From the NCBI RefSeq assembly GCF_910584465.1, contig NZ_CAJUBK010000001.1, positions 1-64,000 of the forward strand: a stretch of DNA of 64,000 nt, given 5' to 3'. The first letter of the stretch is position 1; the number at the start of each line of letters is the position of its first letter. The notes under the pieces are model-generated. The model ran no database searches and had not been told where the DNA came from. It was given only the letters and a program-made list of their open reading frames with translations. This document shows positions 1 to 8,757 of the stretch, piece by piece. The position numbers were made by a program, and so were the translations under genes. Origin of the DNA: an uncultured Oscillibacter sp. GTDB lineage: Bacteria > Bacillota > Clostridia > Oscillospirales > Oscillospiraceae.

Positions 1-2
1 AT

Positions 3-356
3 GTGCCGGTCCATGAGCTGACCATGATCATGTCCATCGCCCTGCGCTTCATCCCGACGCTGATCGAGGAGACGGATAAGATCATGTCCGCCCAGAAGGC
101 CCGGGGCGCGGACTTCGAGAGCGGGAACCTGATGGAGAAGGCGAAGGCGCTGGTGCCCATCCTGGTGCCGCTGTTCATCAGCGCCTTCCGCCGGGCGGAC
201 GAGCTGGCCACGGCCATGGAGTGCCGCTGCTACCACGGCGGCGAGGGCCGGACGAAGCTACACGTCCTGAAGTATGAGCGGCGGGACTACGTCGCCCTGA
301 CCCTGGGCCTGGTGATCCTGGCAGGGGTCATCGCTTTACGGGCCTTTGGCCTGTGA
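3..356 (+). CDS. ecfT: Energy-coupling factor transporter transmembrane protein EcfT (3' part)
   Basis: C-terminal 117 residues of the EcfT scaffold of an ECF vitamin/metal transporter; the 5' part lies before the window. The cytoplasmic coupling-helix region is visible: an ARG motif in KARGADFESGN and a second arginine-rich segment ending in GGEGRTKL, the parts of the family that contact the EcfA ATPases. A final hydrophobic segment (about residues 93-113) closes the protein. EcfT commonly sits after ecfA1-ecfA2 and before truA in Firmicutes, and truA follows here after one extra gene. The true start is outside, so the GTG at base 3 is only the first usable codon in view. Confidence 0.9.
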   Translation: MPVHELTMIMSIALRFIPTLIEETDKIMSAQKARGADFESGNLMEKAKALVPILVPLFISAFRRADELATAMECRCYHGGEGRTKLHVLKYERRDYVALTLGLVILAGVIALRAFGL

Positions 357-396
357 GGCAATTAGGAGTTAGGGATTAGGGATAGGAGGGAATACG

Positions 397-1287
397 ATGG
401 AGCGAAGGGAGGATTGGATACAGGCTTTGACGCTGGTTCTGTGCGCGCTTTTGCTGGGGCTGAACCTCTGGCAGCTCCGGCAGCTTTCGGACCTGCGGGG
501 ACGGCTGGACGAAGCCGAGGGAGATCTGCAGATGCAGATGCGGCAGATGGACCAGCGGCTCCAGGCCATGCAGGGGGCGGTGAGGGACGCGGACGCGCTG
601 GTCCAGGATTGGGAGGTGGTTTCCGTGACCGCCGACCCGGCCTCCCGCGGGCTTCGGGCGGAGGTGTCCCTTCAATTGAAAGAGTGGCGGGAGGACACCC
701 GGGTCCAGCTGGCGGCGGCCCAGGGGCCGGATACCCGGTATGCCGCCATGACGGGCGGCGCGGGGCGCTACTCCGGCGCGGTCAGCCTTCCCCTAAACAG
801 CTGTGAGGTTCGGCTTTTTGCCCGAATCAGCGCCCAGGGACTCCAGAAGGAGGAGGACCTGTTCAGCTGGGAGAGCGCCTCCATGCTGCTGCCGGTCCAG
901 TGCGTGGGCCATGGCTTCAGCTACTCCCAGGACGCCGTGAAAAACGGCGCGCTGACGCTCACCGGCTGCGAGGCGGAGCTGACGGGCTATCAGAAGCGGG
1001 ATTCCCCCCAGCTTTCCGGCCAGGTGTTCCGCCTCCGGCGGAACGGGGACGTTGCGGCGGAAGAAACGGCCATGTACGGGAACACGATAGGCCAGTATAC
1101 CTGTGAGGAATTGTCCTCGGAGGCCCGGCCGGGGGACGAGATCATCCTGACCTTCTTCTGCCGGGACGAAAACGGCCTGGGGTATGAATTCTTCCTCCAG
1201 GGCTGGACCATGGATGAAAACGGCTTCAAGGAAGGCGCCGCCGGTTTCTCCGCCGTGGAGGACTGGCCCAGGCTTACCTGGGACTGA
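397..1287 (+). CDS. Membrane-anchored protein of unknown function with N-terminal coiled coil
   Basis: I do not recognise a named family. The 296-residue product starts with one hydrophobic segment (about 10-28), followed by a Gln/Met/Leu-rich heptad-like stretch (about 29-62) that should form a coiled coil. The rest is a soluble, probably extracytoplasmic beta-rich domain. Topology suggests a bitopic protein with the C-terminus outside. The start follows AGGAGG with normal spacing. It sits 40 bases after ecfT and 14 before truA, so it is probably in the same transcript. No catalytic motif is visible. Confidence 0.75.
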   Translation: MERREDWIQALTLVLCALLLGLNLWQLRQLSDLRGRLDEAEGDLQMQMRQMDQRLQAMQGAVRDADALVQDWEVVSVTADPASRGLRAEVSLQLKEWREDTRVQLAAAQGPDTRYAAMTGGAGRYSGAVSLPLNSCEVRLFARISAQGLQKEEDLFSWESASMLLPVQCVGHGFSYSQDAVKNGALTLTGCEAELTGYQKRDSPQLSGQVFRLRRNGDVAAEETAMYGNTIGQYTCEELSSEARPGDEIILTFFCRDENGLGYEFFLQGWTMDENGFKEGAAGFSAVEDWPRLTWD

Positions 1288-1301
1288 GGGGAAGGAGCGG
1301 T

Positions 1302-2057
1302 ATGCGGAACATCGCCTTAAAGCTTGCCTACAACGGCACCGCCTACCACGGCTGGCAGGTGCAGAAGAACGCCGTCTCCGTCTGCGAGACCCTGCAGAAG
1401 GCCATCTCGAAGGTCTGCGGCGGCCCCGTCCACCTGACGGGCTGCGGCCGGACCGACGCCGGGGTCCACGCGGAGCGCTACGTCGCCAACTTCCGCACGG
1501 ACAGCCGCATCCCCCTGGACCGCCTGCCCTACGCCATCAACACCCACACCCCGGAGGACATCGCCGTCCGGGAGGCGGTGGAGGTCCCGGAGGGGTTCAA
1601 CGCCATCGGCTCCTGCCGCAGGAAGGAGTACACCTACCGCATCTACAACTCCCGCTTCAAGGACCCCTTCTATGTGGACCGGGCCTATTTCTATCCGAAG
1701 CGGCTGGATGAGGGCCTTTTGGACCGCGCCGCCCAGATGTTCGTGGGGACCCATGATTTCCGGGCCGTCCGCTCGGTGGGCACGGAGACGAAGACCACCG
1801 TCCGCACCGTCTATTGGTGCGGCGTCACCCGGAGGGGGGACCTTTTGGAATTGAAGGTCTGCGCCGACGGTTTTTTGTACAACATGGTCCGGGCCATCAC
1901 GGGGACCGTGCTCTACGCCGCCGAGGGCAAATTCGCCCCGGAGGACATCCCCGCCATCCTGGAGAGCGGGGACCGGACGCTGGCGGGGCCCACCGTGCCC
2001 CCCGGCGGGCTGTATCTGACGAGGATCTGGTATGAGGATGGGCGGCTGGATGAGTGA
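1302..2057 (+). CDS. truA: tRNA pseudouridine(38-40) synthase TruA
   Basis: Converts uridines 38-40 of the tRNA anticodon arm to pseudouridine in the cytoplasm. The diagnostic GRTDAGVHA motif is present with the catalytic aspartate at about D52, and the N-terminal YNGTAYHGWQ signature is intact. Length (251 aa) is normal. The start has GAAGGAG six bases upstream. The 3' end overlaps the next gene by 26 bases, which implies translational coupling. Position after ecfT is the usual Firmicutes arrangement. Confidence 0.97.
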   Translation: MRNIALKLAYNGTAYHGWQVQKNAVSVCETLQKAISKVCGGPVHLTGCGRTDAGVHAERYVANFRTDSRIPLDRLPYAINTHTPEDIAVREAVEVPEGFNAIGSCRRKEYTYRIYNSRFKDPFYVDRAYFYPKRLDEGLLDRAAQMFVGTHDFRAVRSVGTETKTTVRTVYWCGVTRRGDLLELKVCADGFLYNMVRAITGTVLYAAEGKFAPEDIPAILESGDRTLAGPTVPPGGLYLTRIWYEDGRLDE

Positions 2058-3216
2058 GGGACGCGTGGACAAGTCCAAAAAGACGGAGGAGCGGCACCCG
2101 ATCCGCAGCTTCCTGAGCTTCGCGCTGATGCTGGCGGCGGTGCTGCTGGTGGTGCTGTTCGCGGCCTACCGGGACGGCACCGGCTTCGACATCCTCCGGC
2201 GCTACCTCCATTACGGCAGGGCGGAGCAGGCCGGCGGCGAGGTGGTCTACCATTACGACGCCGCCTCCAAGAACCGCTTCGCCCTCCTGGGGGAGAGCCT
2301 GGTGGTGCTGTCGGACGCGTCGCTGCGCCTGTTCGGCAGCACCGGGGAGGAGGTCTGGTCCGCGCCCGTGACCATGACGTCCCCGGCCCTGGCCGTGGGC
2401 GGCGGGCGGGCGGTGGCCTACGACGTGGGGGGGACGGCCCTCTATGTCTTGGACCAGAGCGGGCTGGTGCTGGAGCTCACCGCCGACGAGGAAGAGCCCT
2501 ACATATCCGCCAGGCTGAACCGGGACGGCGAGCTGGCGGTGACGGCCCAGAAGAAGGGCTTCAAGGGCAGCGTCAAGGTCTACGACCGGGCGCTGGGGCC
2601 GGAGCCGGCCTTCGAGTTCAAGTCCTCCCAGCGCTTCGTCCTGGACGGGTACGTCCTGGGGGACACCCTGGCGGCGGTGACGCTGGGCCAGGAAGACGGC
2701 GTGTTCGTCAGCAGCATCGTGCTCTACGAGATGCCCAAGGAGGAGCCGGAGGCGAACTGCAGCATCTCCGGCGGCCTGGCGGCCGCCGTCGGGGAGCAGG
2801 AGGGGCGGCTGGCCGTCGTCTGCGACACGGCGCTGGCCTTCGTCACCGCCAAGGGGGAGACCGCCGGGACCTATCCCTATGGCGGGGCCTACCTCCGGGA
2901 GTACGACCTGGGGGGGACCGGCTTCACGGCGCTGCTGCTGAACCGCTACCGCTCCGGCAGCGTGGGGCGGCTGGTCACCGTGGGCAAGGACGGCGAGGTC
3001 ATCGGCTCCCTGGACGTCCGGGAGGAGGTGCTGAGCCTCTCCGCCTCGGGACGCTATCTGGCGGTGCTGTATCCGGACCATCTGGTGGTCTATAACCAGG
3101 ACCTCCAGCCCTACGCCACGCTCCAGGGCACCGGGGACGCCCGGGAGGCGCTGATGCGCCCGGACGGGTCGGCGCTGCTGCTGTCCTCCGGATCTGCCAG
3201 CCTGTTTTTGCCGTGA
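2032..3216 (+). CDS. DUF5711-type membrane-anchored beta-propeller-like protein
   Basis: 394 residues with a basic N-terminus, one transmembrane segment (about 27-47) and a long extracytoplasmic domain. That domain consists of repeated short beta-type units (for example ALLGESLVVLS, VWSAPVTM, AVAYDVGGTALYVLD), as in PQQ-like or propeller domains. The pattern matches the DUF5711 proteins I know from Clostridia, whose role is unknown. ATG 2032 has GAGGA six bases upstream; ATG 2050 is an alternative that would shorten the overlap with truA to 8 bases. Its place between truA and cvpA suggests co-transcription. Confidence 0.75.
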   Translation: MRMGGWMSEGRVDKSKKTEERHPIRSFLSFALMLAAVLLVVLFAAYRDGTGFDILRRYLHYGRAEQAGGEVVYHYDAASKNRFALLGESLVVLSDASLRLFGSTGEEVWSAPVTMTSPALAVGGGRAVAYDVGGTALYVLDQSGLVLELTADEEEPYISARLNRDGELAVTAQKKGFKGSVKVYDRALGPEPAFEFKSSQRFVLDGYVLGDTLAAVTLGQEDGVFVSSIVLYEMPKEEPEANCSISGGLAAAVGEQEGRLAVVCDTALAFVTAKGETAGTYPYGGAYLREYDLGGTGFTALLLNRYRSGSVGRLVTVGKDGEVIGSLDVREEVLSLSASGRYLAVLYPDHLVVYNQDLQPYATLQGTGDAREALMRPDGSALLLSSGSASLFLP

Positions 3217-3274
3217 CTGCAAGAAAATGAGGGGCGTGTTCACAAAACGTTTACATGGGAAGAGGTAGGAAAGT

Positions 3275-3964
3275 TTGACGACACCTGTTATAATAGATGC
3301 CATCGCCGTGGCGGTGCTGGCGGGCTTCGCGATCGTGGGGGCCTGGAGGGGCCTCCTGCGGACGCTGGCGGGGCTGCTGGTGCTGGTCTTGTCCCTGATG
3401 GGGGCGGGCGTCGCTGCCTCGGCCCTGTCGGTCCCGGCGGCGAAGCTGGCCGCGCCCGTCATCGAGGCGCGGATCGAGTCCCGCCTGGACGAGGCCGTCC
3501 AGGGACGCTCCCCCGGCGGGACGCCGGGAGGGGAGGAGGCGCTCCCGCTGCCGGAGCTTTTGGACCTGCTGGGCGTGGACGAGGCCCGGCGGGACGCGTT
3601 GGCGGACCGCGCGCAGACGGTCATCCGGGAAACCGGCGCCTCCTTGGCCTCCGCCGTGATCGAGAGCCTGGCCCAGTCCGTGCTCTACGGCGTTTTGTAC
3701 ATGCTCTCCTTCGTCCTGCTGTCCGTCGGGCTGCACCTGCTGGTGCGGATGCTGGACGCGGTGCTGAAGCTGCCGGGCCTCCACGGGCTGAACGCCCTGG
3801 GCGGCGGCCTGGTGGGCCTGGCGGAGGGGGCTTTGCTGCTGTTCCTGGCGGTGTGGGTGCTGCGCCTGCTGGGCGTCTCCTTCGACGGGGAGGACGGCAG
3901 CCTGATCCTTCGATCCTTCACCGCCCATACGCCCCTGGACCTGTTGGGTCCCCTGGGAGCGTGA
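3275..3964 (+). CDS. CvpA family membrane protein
   Basis: Small polytopic protein with four hydrophobic segments (about 5-22, 30-55, 135-160, 175-205). The first pair carries the CvpA-like arrangement of an N-terminal DAI(A/V) helix followed by a GAWRGLLR turn. A polar Pro/Gly/Glu-rich loop separates helices 2 and 3. CvpA-family proteins are linked to secretion or envelope stress, but the biochemical role is not established. The start is TTG, preceded by GGAAGAGGTAGG; no nearby ATG has a ribosome site. It lies 58 bases after the DUF5711 gene. Confidence 0.8.
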   Translation: MTTPVIIDAIAVAVLAGFAIVGAWRGLLRTLAGLLVLVLSLMGAGVAASALSVPAAKLAAPVIEARIESRLDEAVQGRSPGGTPGGEEALPLPELLDLLGVDEARRDALADRAQTVIRETGASLASAVIESLAQSVLYGVLYMLSFVLLSVGLHLLVRMLDAVLKLPGLHGLNALGGGLVGLAEGALLLFLAVWVLRLLGVSFDGEDGSLILRSFTAHTPLDLLGPLGA

Positions 3965-4049
3965 GGGGGGATCCCCCGGCGGCGCCGGGCGGCCTTTGGA
4001 AGGTCCATTTCATCAACTGCGCCGGAGGGCGCGTGGAGGTTTAAGAGGT

Positions 4050-6356
4050 ATGCAGCCGACACTTTGTTCCAGATGCAAGAAAAACGTCGCCGTGGTGTTC
4101 ATCTCCAAGCTGGACGGCGAGAAGACGATCAACGAGGGCCTGTGCCTGAAATGCGCCAAGGAGCTGGGGCTCCCCCAGGTGGACGACATGATGAAGCGCA
4201 TGGGCATCTCCGACGAGGATCTGGAGACCCTCAACAGCGAGATGATGCAGGCCATGAACGGCGTGGAGAACATCGAGGACCTGCCCAGCGGCGAGGAGGG
4301 CGACGAGGAGGAAGAGGGCAAGACCGCCACCTTCCCCTTCCTGAACCGCCTGTTCTCCGGCGGGGACTCCGCCAAGGACGGCGGCGAGGAGGGCCGCGCC
4401 GAGCGCCGGGAGAAGGAGCGGAAGGAGCCGAAGAACGGCAAGCGGAAATACCTGGAGAACTACTGCATCTCCCTGACCCAGAAGGCCAAGGACGGCCGGC
4501 TGGACCCGGTGATCGGCCGGACGGAGGAGATCGAGCGGGTGGTCCAGATCCTGAACCGCCGGCAGAAGAACAACCCCTGCCTGATCGGAGAGCCCGGCGT
4601 GGGCAAGACCGCCATCGCCGAGGGCCTGGCCCAGCGCATCGCCGGGGGCGACGTGCCCTTCAAGCTCCGGGAGAAGGAGGTCTACCTCCTGGACCTGACG
4701 GCCCTGGTGGCCGGGACCCAGTTCCGGGGCCAGTTCGAGAGCCGGATGAAGGGCCTCATCGATGAGGTGAAGCGCCTGGGCAACATCATCCTGATGATCG
4801 ATGAGGTCCACAACCTGGTGGGCGCGGGGGACGCCGAGGGCAGCATGAACGCCGCCAACATCCTCAAGCCCGCCCTGAGCCGGGGGGAGATCCAGGTCAT
4901 CGGCGCCACGACCTTCAACGAGTACCGCAAGCACATCGAGAAGGACTCCGCCCTGGAGCGGCGCTTCCAGCCGGTGACGGTGAACGAGCCTTCGGTGGAG
5001 GACTCCATCAAGATCTTGCAGGGCCTGGCCCCCAAATACGAAGAGTTCCACGGCGTGGAGCTGCCGGAGGGCATCCTCCGCCAGGCGGTGCTGCTCAGCG
5101 AGCGCTACATCACGGACCGCTTCCTGCCGGACAAGGCCATCGACCTCATCGACGAGGCCAGCAGCGACCTCAACCTCAAGGACCCGGACATCTCCCGCCG
5201 GATGCAGATCCAGCGGGAGCTGGACGACTACGCGAAAGAGCGGACCATGCTGGAGGAGAAGGAGGAGAAGTCCGAGGGGGACTACGCCCGCATGGCGGAG
5301 CTGAAGAGCCGGGACCTCCAGCTCACCACGGAGCGCTCCGCCCTGGAGGAGAAGGGCGCGCCCAAGCTGACCATGGAGAACCTGGCCCACGTCATCGAGC
5401 TGTGGACCAAGATCCCCGCCTCCCGCATCCGGGAGCAGGAGTTCCAGCGCCTCTCCCAGCTGGAGGCGCGCCTGAAGGAGCACATCATCGGCCAGGACGA
5501 GGCCATCGCCGCCGTCTCCGCCGCCGTGCGCCGGAACCGGGTGGGCATCTCGCCCAAGCACAAGCCGGTCAGCTTCATCTTCGTGGGCTCCACCGGCGTG
5601 GGCAAGACGGAGCTGGTGAAGCAGCTGGCCACGGACCTTTTCAACACCCCCGACGCCCTGATCCGGCTGGATATGTCGGAGTTCATGGAGAAGCATTCCG
5701 TCTCCCGGATCGTGGGCTCCCCGCCGGGCTACGTGGGCTATGACGAGGCGGGGCAGCTGACGGAGAAGATCCGCCGGAAGCCCTATGCCGTGATCCTCTT
5801 CGACGAGATCGAGAAGGCGCATCCCGACGTTTTGAACGTCCTGCTGCAGATCCTGGACGACGGGGAGATTACCGACGCCCATGGCCGGAAGGTGAACTTC
5901 GAGAACACCATCATCGTCATGACCTCCAACGCGGGCAGCGCCACCAAGGAGGGGACGGTCGGCTTCGACCGGAGCCTCAGCCAGCAGGACAGCGAGAAGG
6001 CCATGAAGGCCCTCCAGCAGTTCCTCCGGCCGGAGTTCATCAACCGGGTGGACGCCGTCATCACCTTCAACCGCCTCTCGGAGGAGGATTTCCAGGCCAT
6101 CGCCCGGATCATGCTGGAGGAGCTGAAGGGGTCGCTCAAGGAGAAGGGCATCACCTTCACCTACGACGCCACGCTGGTGGACTTCCTGACGAAGGCGTCC
6201 TATTCCCGGACCTACGGGGCCCGGAACCTCCGGCGCACCATCCAGAAGGAGCTGGAGGACCCCATGGCGGCGAAGATCATCGACAGCTATGAGGAGCCGA
6301 TCATCGGCATCGACGCCGCCGCGGCGGGCGGGGAGATCTGTCTCCGCACGGTCTGA
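4050..6356 (+). CDS. ClpE/ClpC-type AAA+ unfoldase with N-terminal zinc finger
   Basis: Double AAA+ HSP100 ATPase (768 aa) expected to feed substrates to ClpP. The N-terminus has a four-cysteine zinc finger (C6-x2-C9, C32-x2-C35) instead of the Clp_N repeats of ClpC, the ClpE arrangement. An acidic linker (about 75-130) leads to AAA-1 (Walker A GEPGVGKT at 180-187, Walker B LMIDEV), a coiled-coil middle domain (about 390-440) with KER/EE heptads, and AAA-2 (GSTGVGKT at about 513, Walker B ILFDEIEKAH). ATG 4050 has AGAGG just upstream; an in-frame ATG at 3996 would add 18 residues before the finger and has no clear ribosome site. ClpE and ClpC cannot be fully separated by eye. Confidence 0.92.
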   Translation: MQPTLCSRCKKNVAVVFISKLDGEKTINEGLCLKCAKELGLPQVDDMMKRMGISDEDLETLNSEMMQAMNGVENIEDLPSGEEGDEEEEGKTATFPFLNRLFSGGDSAKDGGEEGRAERREKERKEPKNGKRKYLENYCISLTQKAKDGRLDPVIGRTEEIERVVQILNRRQKNNPCLIGEPGVGKTAIAEGLAQRIAGGDVPFKLREKEVYLLDLTALVAGTQFRGQFESRMKGLIDEVKRLGNIILMIDEVHNLVGAGDAEGSMNAANILKPALSRGEIQVIGATTFNEYRKHIEKDSALERRFQPVTVNEPSVEDSIKILQGLAPKYEEFHGVELPEGILRQAVLLSERYITDRFLPDKAIDLIDEASSDLNLKDPDISRRMQIQRELDDYAKERTMLEEKEEKSEGDYARMAELKSRDLQLTTERSALEEKGAPKLTMENLAHVIELWTKIPASRIREQEFQRLSQLEARLKEHIIGQDEAIAAVSAAVRRNRVGISPKHKPVSFIFVGSTGVGKTELVKQLATDLFNTPDALIRLDMSEFMEKHSVSRIVGSPPGYVGYDEAGQLTEKIRRKPYAVILFDEIEKAHPDVLNVLLQILDDGEITDAHGRKVNFENTIIVMTSNAGSATKEGTVGFDRSLSQQDSEKAMKALQQFLRPEFINRVDAVITFNRLSEEDFQAIARIMLEELKGSLKEKGITFTYDATLVDFLTKASYSRTYGARNLRRTIQKELEDPMAAKIIDSYEEPIIGIDAAAAGGEICLRTV

Positions 6357-6388
6357 GCCGCCGCCGCGTTCGGGGCGTGAGGATGCTT

Positions 6389-6412
6389 CGCGGGGCCTTC
6401 CGCCGCCCCGCG
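6389..6412. terminator. GC-rich hairpin after the Clp ATPase gene
   Basis: Perfect 8-bp arms (CGCGGGGC / GCCCCGCG) around an 8-base loop, 32 bases after the Clp stop and just before the ribosome site of the next small gene. No T-run follows, so it may be a stability element or an attenuator rather than a strong terminator. Confidence 0.4.
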
Positions 6413-6429
6413 TGAAAGGGGGAGCCCGC

Positions 6430-6639
6430 ATGTTGTTCCGGAAAGATATCGATCCCCGCTGCGCCTACTGCAAGCGGGGCCAGCAACTGAACGAGCGGGA
6501 GGTGGCCTGCGTGAAACGGGGCGTGGTCCCGGTGGAGCACGCCTGCCGCGCCTTCCGCTATGACCCGCTGAAACGGGTGCCGCCCCGTCCGGCGGCCCTG
6601 GACACGGAGAAGCTCCGCAGGGAGGATTTCTCCCTTTGA
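6430..6639 (+). CDS. Small cysteine-containing protein of unknown function
   Basis: 69-residue basic protein with CAYC at residues 11-14 and further cysteines at about 26 and 37, a spacing that could bind zinc. No hydrophobic segment. The start has GGGGGAG 5-6 bases upstream. I do not recognise the family. It lies 73 bases after the Clp ATPase and 55 before the EFR1 gene and could be transcribed with either. The length and regular codon use resemble a real gene. Confidence 0.6.
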   Translation: MLFRKDIDPRCAYCKRGQQLNEREVACVKRGVVPVEHACRAFRYDPLKRVPPRPAALDTEKLRREDFSL

Positions 6640-6694
6640 GCGGCCGGACCGGCGGAGACGGTCCGCATTTACAGACGGGGATGGAGGGGATCAC

Positions 6695-7516
6695 ATGGAG
6701 CTCGAACGGATCGAGGCGGTCTATTTCAGCGCCACCGGCGTCACGGGCAAAGTGGTGCGTGTCCTGGCGGAGGCTTTGGCGGAGGAGCTGTCCCTCCCGC
6801 TGACCTGCCGGAGCTTCACCAGGCTGCCGGAGCGGGAGGGGACGCTGCAGTTCGGCCCGGGGGACCTGGTCATCATGGGCACGCCTACCTATGCCGGGAG
6901 GGTCCCCAATAAGCTCCTGCCGGACCTTGAGACGAAGCTCCGGGGCGGCGGCGCCCTGGCGGTGCCGGTGGTGACGTTCGGGGAGCGGGCTTTCGACAAC
7001 TCCCTGGCGGAGCTGTGCGCGGTGCTGGAGGCGGACGGCTTCCACACGGCCGCGGCAGGGGCCTTCCCGGGCCGCCACGCCTTCACCGACGTCTTGGGCG
7101 GGGGGCGCCCCGACCGGGACGACGAGGGGAGGATCCGGGATCTGGCCGGGCGGATCGCCGGGAAGCTCCGGGAGATGGATGGGCCCCCGCCGCCGGTGCG
7201 GGTCCCCGGGGATCCCGCGGCGCCCTATTATGTCCCGAAGGGCCTGGACGGAGGGCCGGCCAGGTTCTTGAAGGCCAAGCCGCAGACCGACCGGAGCAAA
7301 TGCTGCGGCTGCGGCGTCTGTGCGCGGGCCTGCCCGATGGGGGCCATCGATCCCGTGGACGTGGCCGAGGTGCCGGGCACCTGCATCAAGTGCCAGTCCT
7401 GTGTGCGGAAGTGCACCCATCACGCGAAATATTTCGACGACCCGGCGTTCCTATCCCATGTGGCGATGCTGGAGAGGGACTTCCGGGAGCCGAAGGAGTG
7501 CGCGGTCTTCCTGTGA
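6695..7516 (+). CDS. EFR1 family ferredoxin: flavodoxin domain plus two [4Fe-4S] clusters
   Basis: An N-terminal flavodoxin-like domain (about 1-150) begins with an FMN-phosphate-loop-like sequence, YFSATGVTGK. A C-terminal bacterial ferredoxin domain has two full cluster motifs, CCGCGVCARACP (about 202-213) and CIKCQSCVRKC (about 229-239). This is the EFR1 arrangement, a self-contained electron carrier in anaerobic Firmicutes whose partners are mostly unknown. Start ATG 6695 has GGAGGGGA upstream. An intrinsic terminator follows 40 bases after the stop, so it is the last gene of the transcript. Confidence 0.88.
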   Translation: MELERIEAVYFSATGVTGKVVRVLAEALAEELSLPLTCRSFTRLPEREGTLQFGPGDLVIMGTPTYAGRVPNKLLPDLETKLRGGGALAVPVVTFGERAFDNSLAELCAVLEADGFHTAAAGAFPGRHAFTDVLGGGRPDRDDEGRIRDLAGRIAGKLREMDGPPPPVRVPGDPAAPYYVPKGLDGGPARFLKAKPQTDRSKCCGCGVCARACPMGAIDPVDVAEVPGTCIKCQSCVRKCTHHAKYFDDPAFLSHVAMLERDFREPKECAVFL

Positions 7517-7553
7517 AGGGCGGAGCGCGGCCATCGGGAGCGGGCATGGAAAG

Positions 7554-7582
7554 AGCGGAGGCGGTCGGCCTCCGCTTTTTTT
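7554..7582 (+). terminator. Intrinsic terminator after the EFR1 gene
   Basis: AGCGGAGGC and GCCTCCGCT form a 9-bp stem with a 5-base loop followed by seven T residues (7576-7582). Confidence 0.9.
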
Positions 7583-7592
7583 GTAAAAGGGA

Positions 7593-7613
7593 ACCACCGG
7601 CACGGCTGGTGGT
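7593..7613 (-). terminator. Terminator of gluQRS
   Basis: Arms ACCACCGGC / GCTGGTGGT (one G-U) lie seven bases past the gluQRS stop. On the minus strand they are followed by TCCCTTTT. Confidence 0.7.
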
Positions 7614-7619
7614 CATGAT

Positions 7620-8579
7620 TCAGCTGCGCCGGCGCTGTCCGCCGAACAGGTCCTCCGGCAGGCGGATGTCCTGCCGGGGCACCTTCTCCCAGGAAAACTC
7701 GTCCAGGAGCTCCTCCGCCGACGCGGGAGAGCCGGAGGGGTGGAAGCCCGCCAGCTGGGCCAGCCGGCCCAGCAGGGCCTCCGCCGTGACGCGGCCCCGG
7801 AGACGGTCCAGTCCGGCGTCGGCGTCCCGCTTGGAGAGCCGCCGCCCGTCGGGGGCCAGCAGGAGGGGGGCGTGGCAGAACTCCGGCGGCGTCAGCCCCA
7901 GCAGATGGTAGAGATACAGCTGCCTCGGCGTGGAGGACAGCAGGTCCGCTCCCCGGACCACTTCCGTGACGCCCATGGCGGCGTCGTCCACCACCACCGC
8001 CAGCTGGTAGGCGAACATCCCGTCGGACCGCCGGAGCAGGAAGTCCCCGCACTCCAGGTCCAGCCGCTGGCGGCAGGGGCCCATATGCCGGTCGGTGAAC
8101 CCCCATCCCTCCGCCGGGACCCGGAGCCTCAGGGCGGGGGAGCGGCGCTCCGCCCGTTTTGCCCGTTCCGCGGGGGTGAGATCCCGGCAGGTCCCGGCGT
8201 AGACCGTCAGGCCGTCCTCCCGGTGGGGGGCGCTGGCGGCGTGGAGCTCCGCCCGGGTGCAGAAGCAGGGGTACACCAGCCCCTGGGCCTCCAGCGTTTC
8301 CAGGGCGGCTTGGTAAAGGGCGGTCCGCTGGCTCTGGAAATAGGGCGCGTGCGGCTCCGCGGCCCCCGGGCCCTCGTCCCAGTCCAGGCCCAGCCAGCGG
8401 AGGTCCTCGATCGTCTGTTCCGCATACCGCCGGGGGCAGCGGGCGGTGTCCAGGTCCTCGATCCGCAGGACGACCCGCCCGCCCCTTTGCCGGGCGCTGA
8501 GCCAGGCCAGGAGGCAGCAGGAGATGTTCCCCAGATGGATGCGCCCGCTGGGGGAGGGGGCGAAACGGCCTACGGTCAT
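7620..8579 (-). CDS. gluQRS: Glutamyl-Q tRNA(Asp) synthetase-like protein GluQRS
   Basis: Paralogue of the catalytic half of glutamyl-tRNA synthetase that attaches glutamate to queuosine-34 of tRNA-Asp. Present are the class I signature FAPSPSGRIHLGN (HIGH equivalent), the KMSKS equivalent RLSKRD, and the zinc-site pattern CxC...YxxxC (CFC and YAGTC). The anticodon-binding half is absent: 319 aa against about 480 for GltX. The start at 8579 follows AAAGGGG. It is transcribed toward a terminator with the fakA operon upstream, but a strong hairpin lies between them. Confidence 0.88.
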   Translation of the reverse strand: MTVGRFAPSPSGRIHLGNISCCLLAWLSARQRGGRVVLRIEDLDTARCPRRYAEQTIEDLRWLGLDWDEGPGAAEPHAPYFQSQRTALYQAALETLEAQGLVYPCFCTRAELHAASAPHREDGLTVYAGTCRDLTPAERAKRAERRSPALRLRVPAEGWGFTDRHMGPCRQRLDLECGDFLLRRSDGMFAYQLAVVVDDAAMGVTEVVRGADLLSSTPRQLYLYHLLGLTPPEFCHAPLLLAPDGRRLSKRDADAGLDRLRGRVTAEALLGRLAQLAGFHPSGSPASAEELLDEFSWEKVPRQDIRLPEDLFGGQRRRS

Positions 8580-8649
8580 GATGAGGGCCCCTTTCGTTCG
8601 GGGACGGGAGGACGGCCCGGGACGGACCGTCCTCCTCCGCCGCCGTCCC

Positions 8650-8673
8650 GGCCCTCGGCCGGAGCGGCGGCGG
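8650..8673. repeat. 24-bp dispersed repeat, copy 1
   Basis: The 24 bases here are identical to 54107-54130. This copy lies in the gap between gluQRS and fakA; the other lies between greA and lysS. The unit contains GGCCCTCGGCC, a small palindrome, followed by GGAGCGGCGG. Confidence 0.7.
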
Positions 8674-8700
8674 CCTGCCCGCGTTCGCCCGGAGACCATG

Positions 8701-8737
8701 CGGGAGCCCTCGGCGGCGAAGCCGCCGGGGGCTCCCG
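8701..8737 (-). terminator. Hairpin terminator after fakA
   Basis: 17-bp stem (one G-U) with a GAA loop closed by GGC/GCC, 21 bases past the fakA stop. No clear T-run. The loop region resembles the hairpins at 20674-20706 and 24972-25010. Confidence 0.65.
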
Positions 8738-8757
8738 TACTTCCTGGGAGGGGCAGG

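Noticed and set aside
2032..2057. Frameshift at the truA end
   Set aside because: The overlap with the next gene has an in-frame ATG behind GAGGA; ordinary translational coupling explains it.
4041..6431. A 796-codon open frame antisense to the Clp ATPase gene
   Set aside because: Same cause: codon-position bias of the real gene. Composition is unlike a protein and there is no initiation signal.
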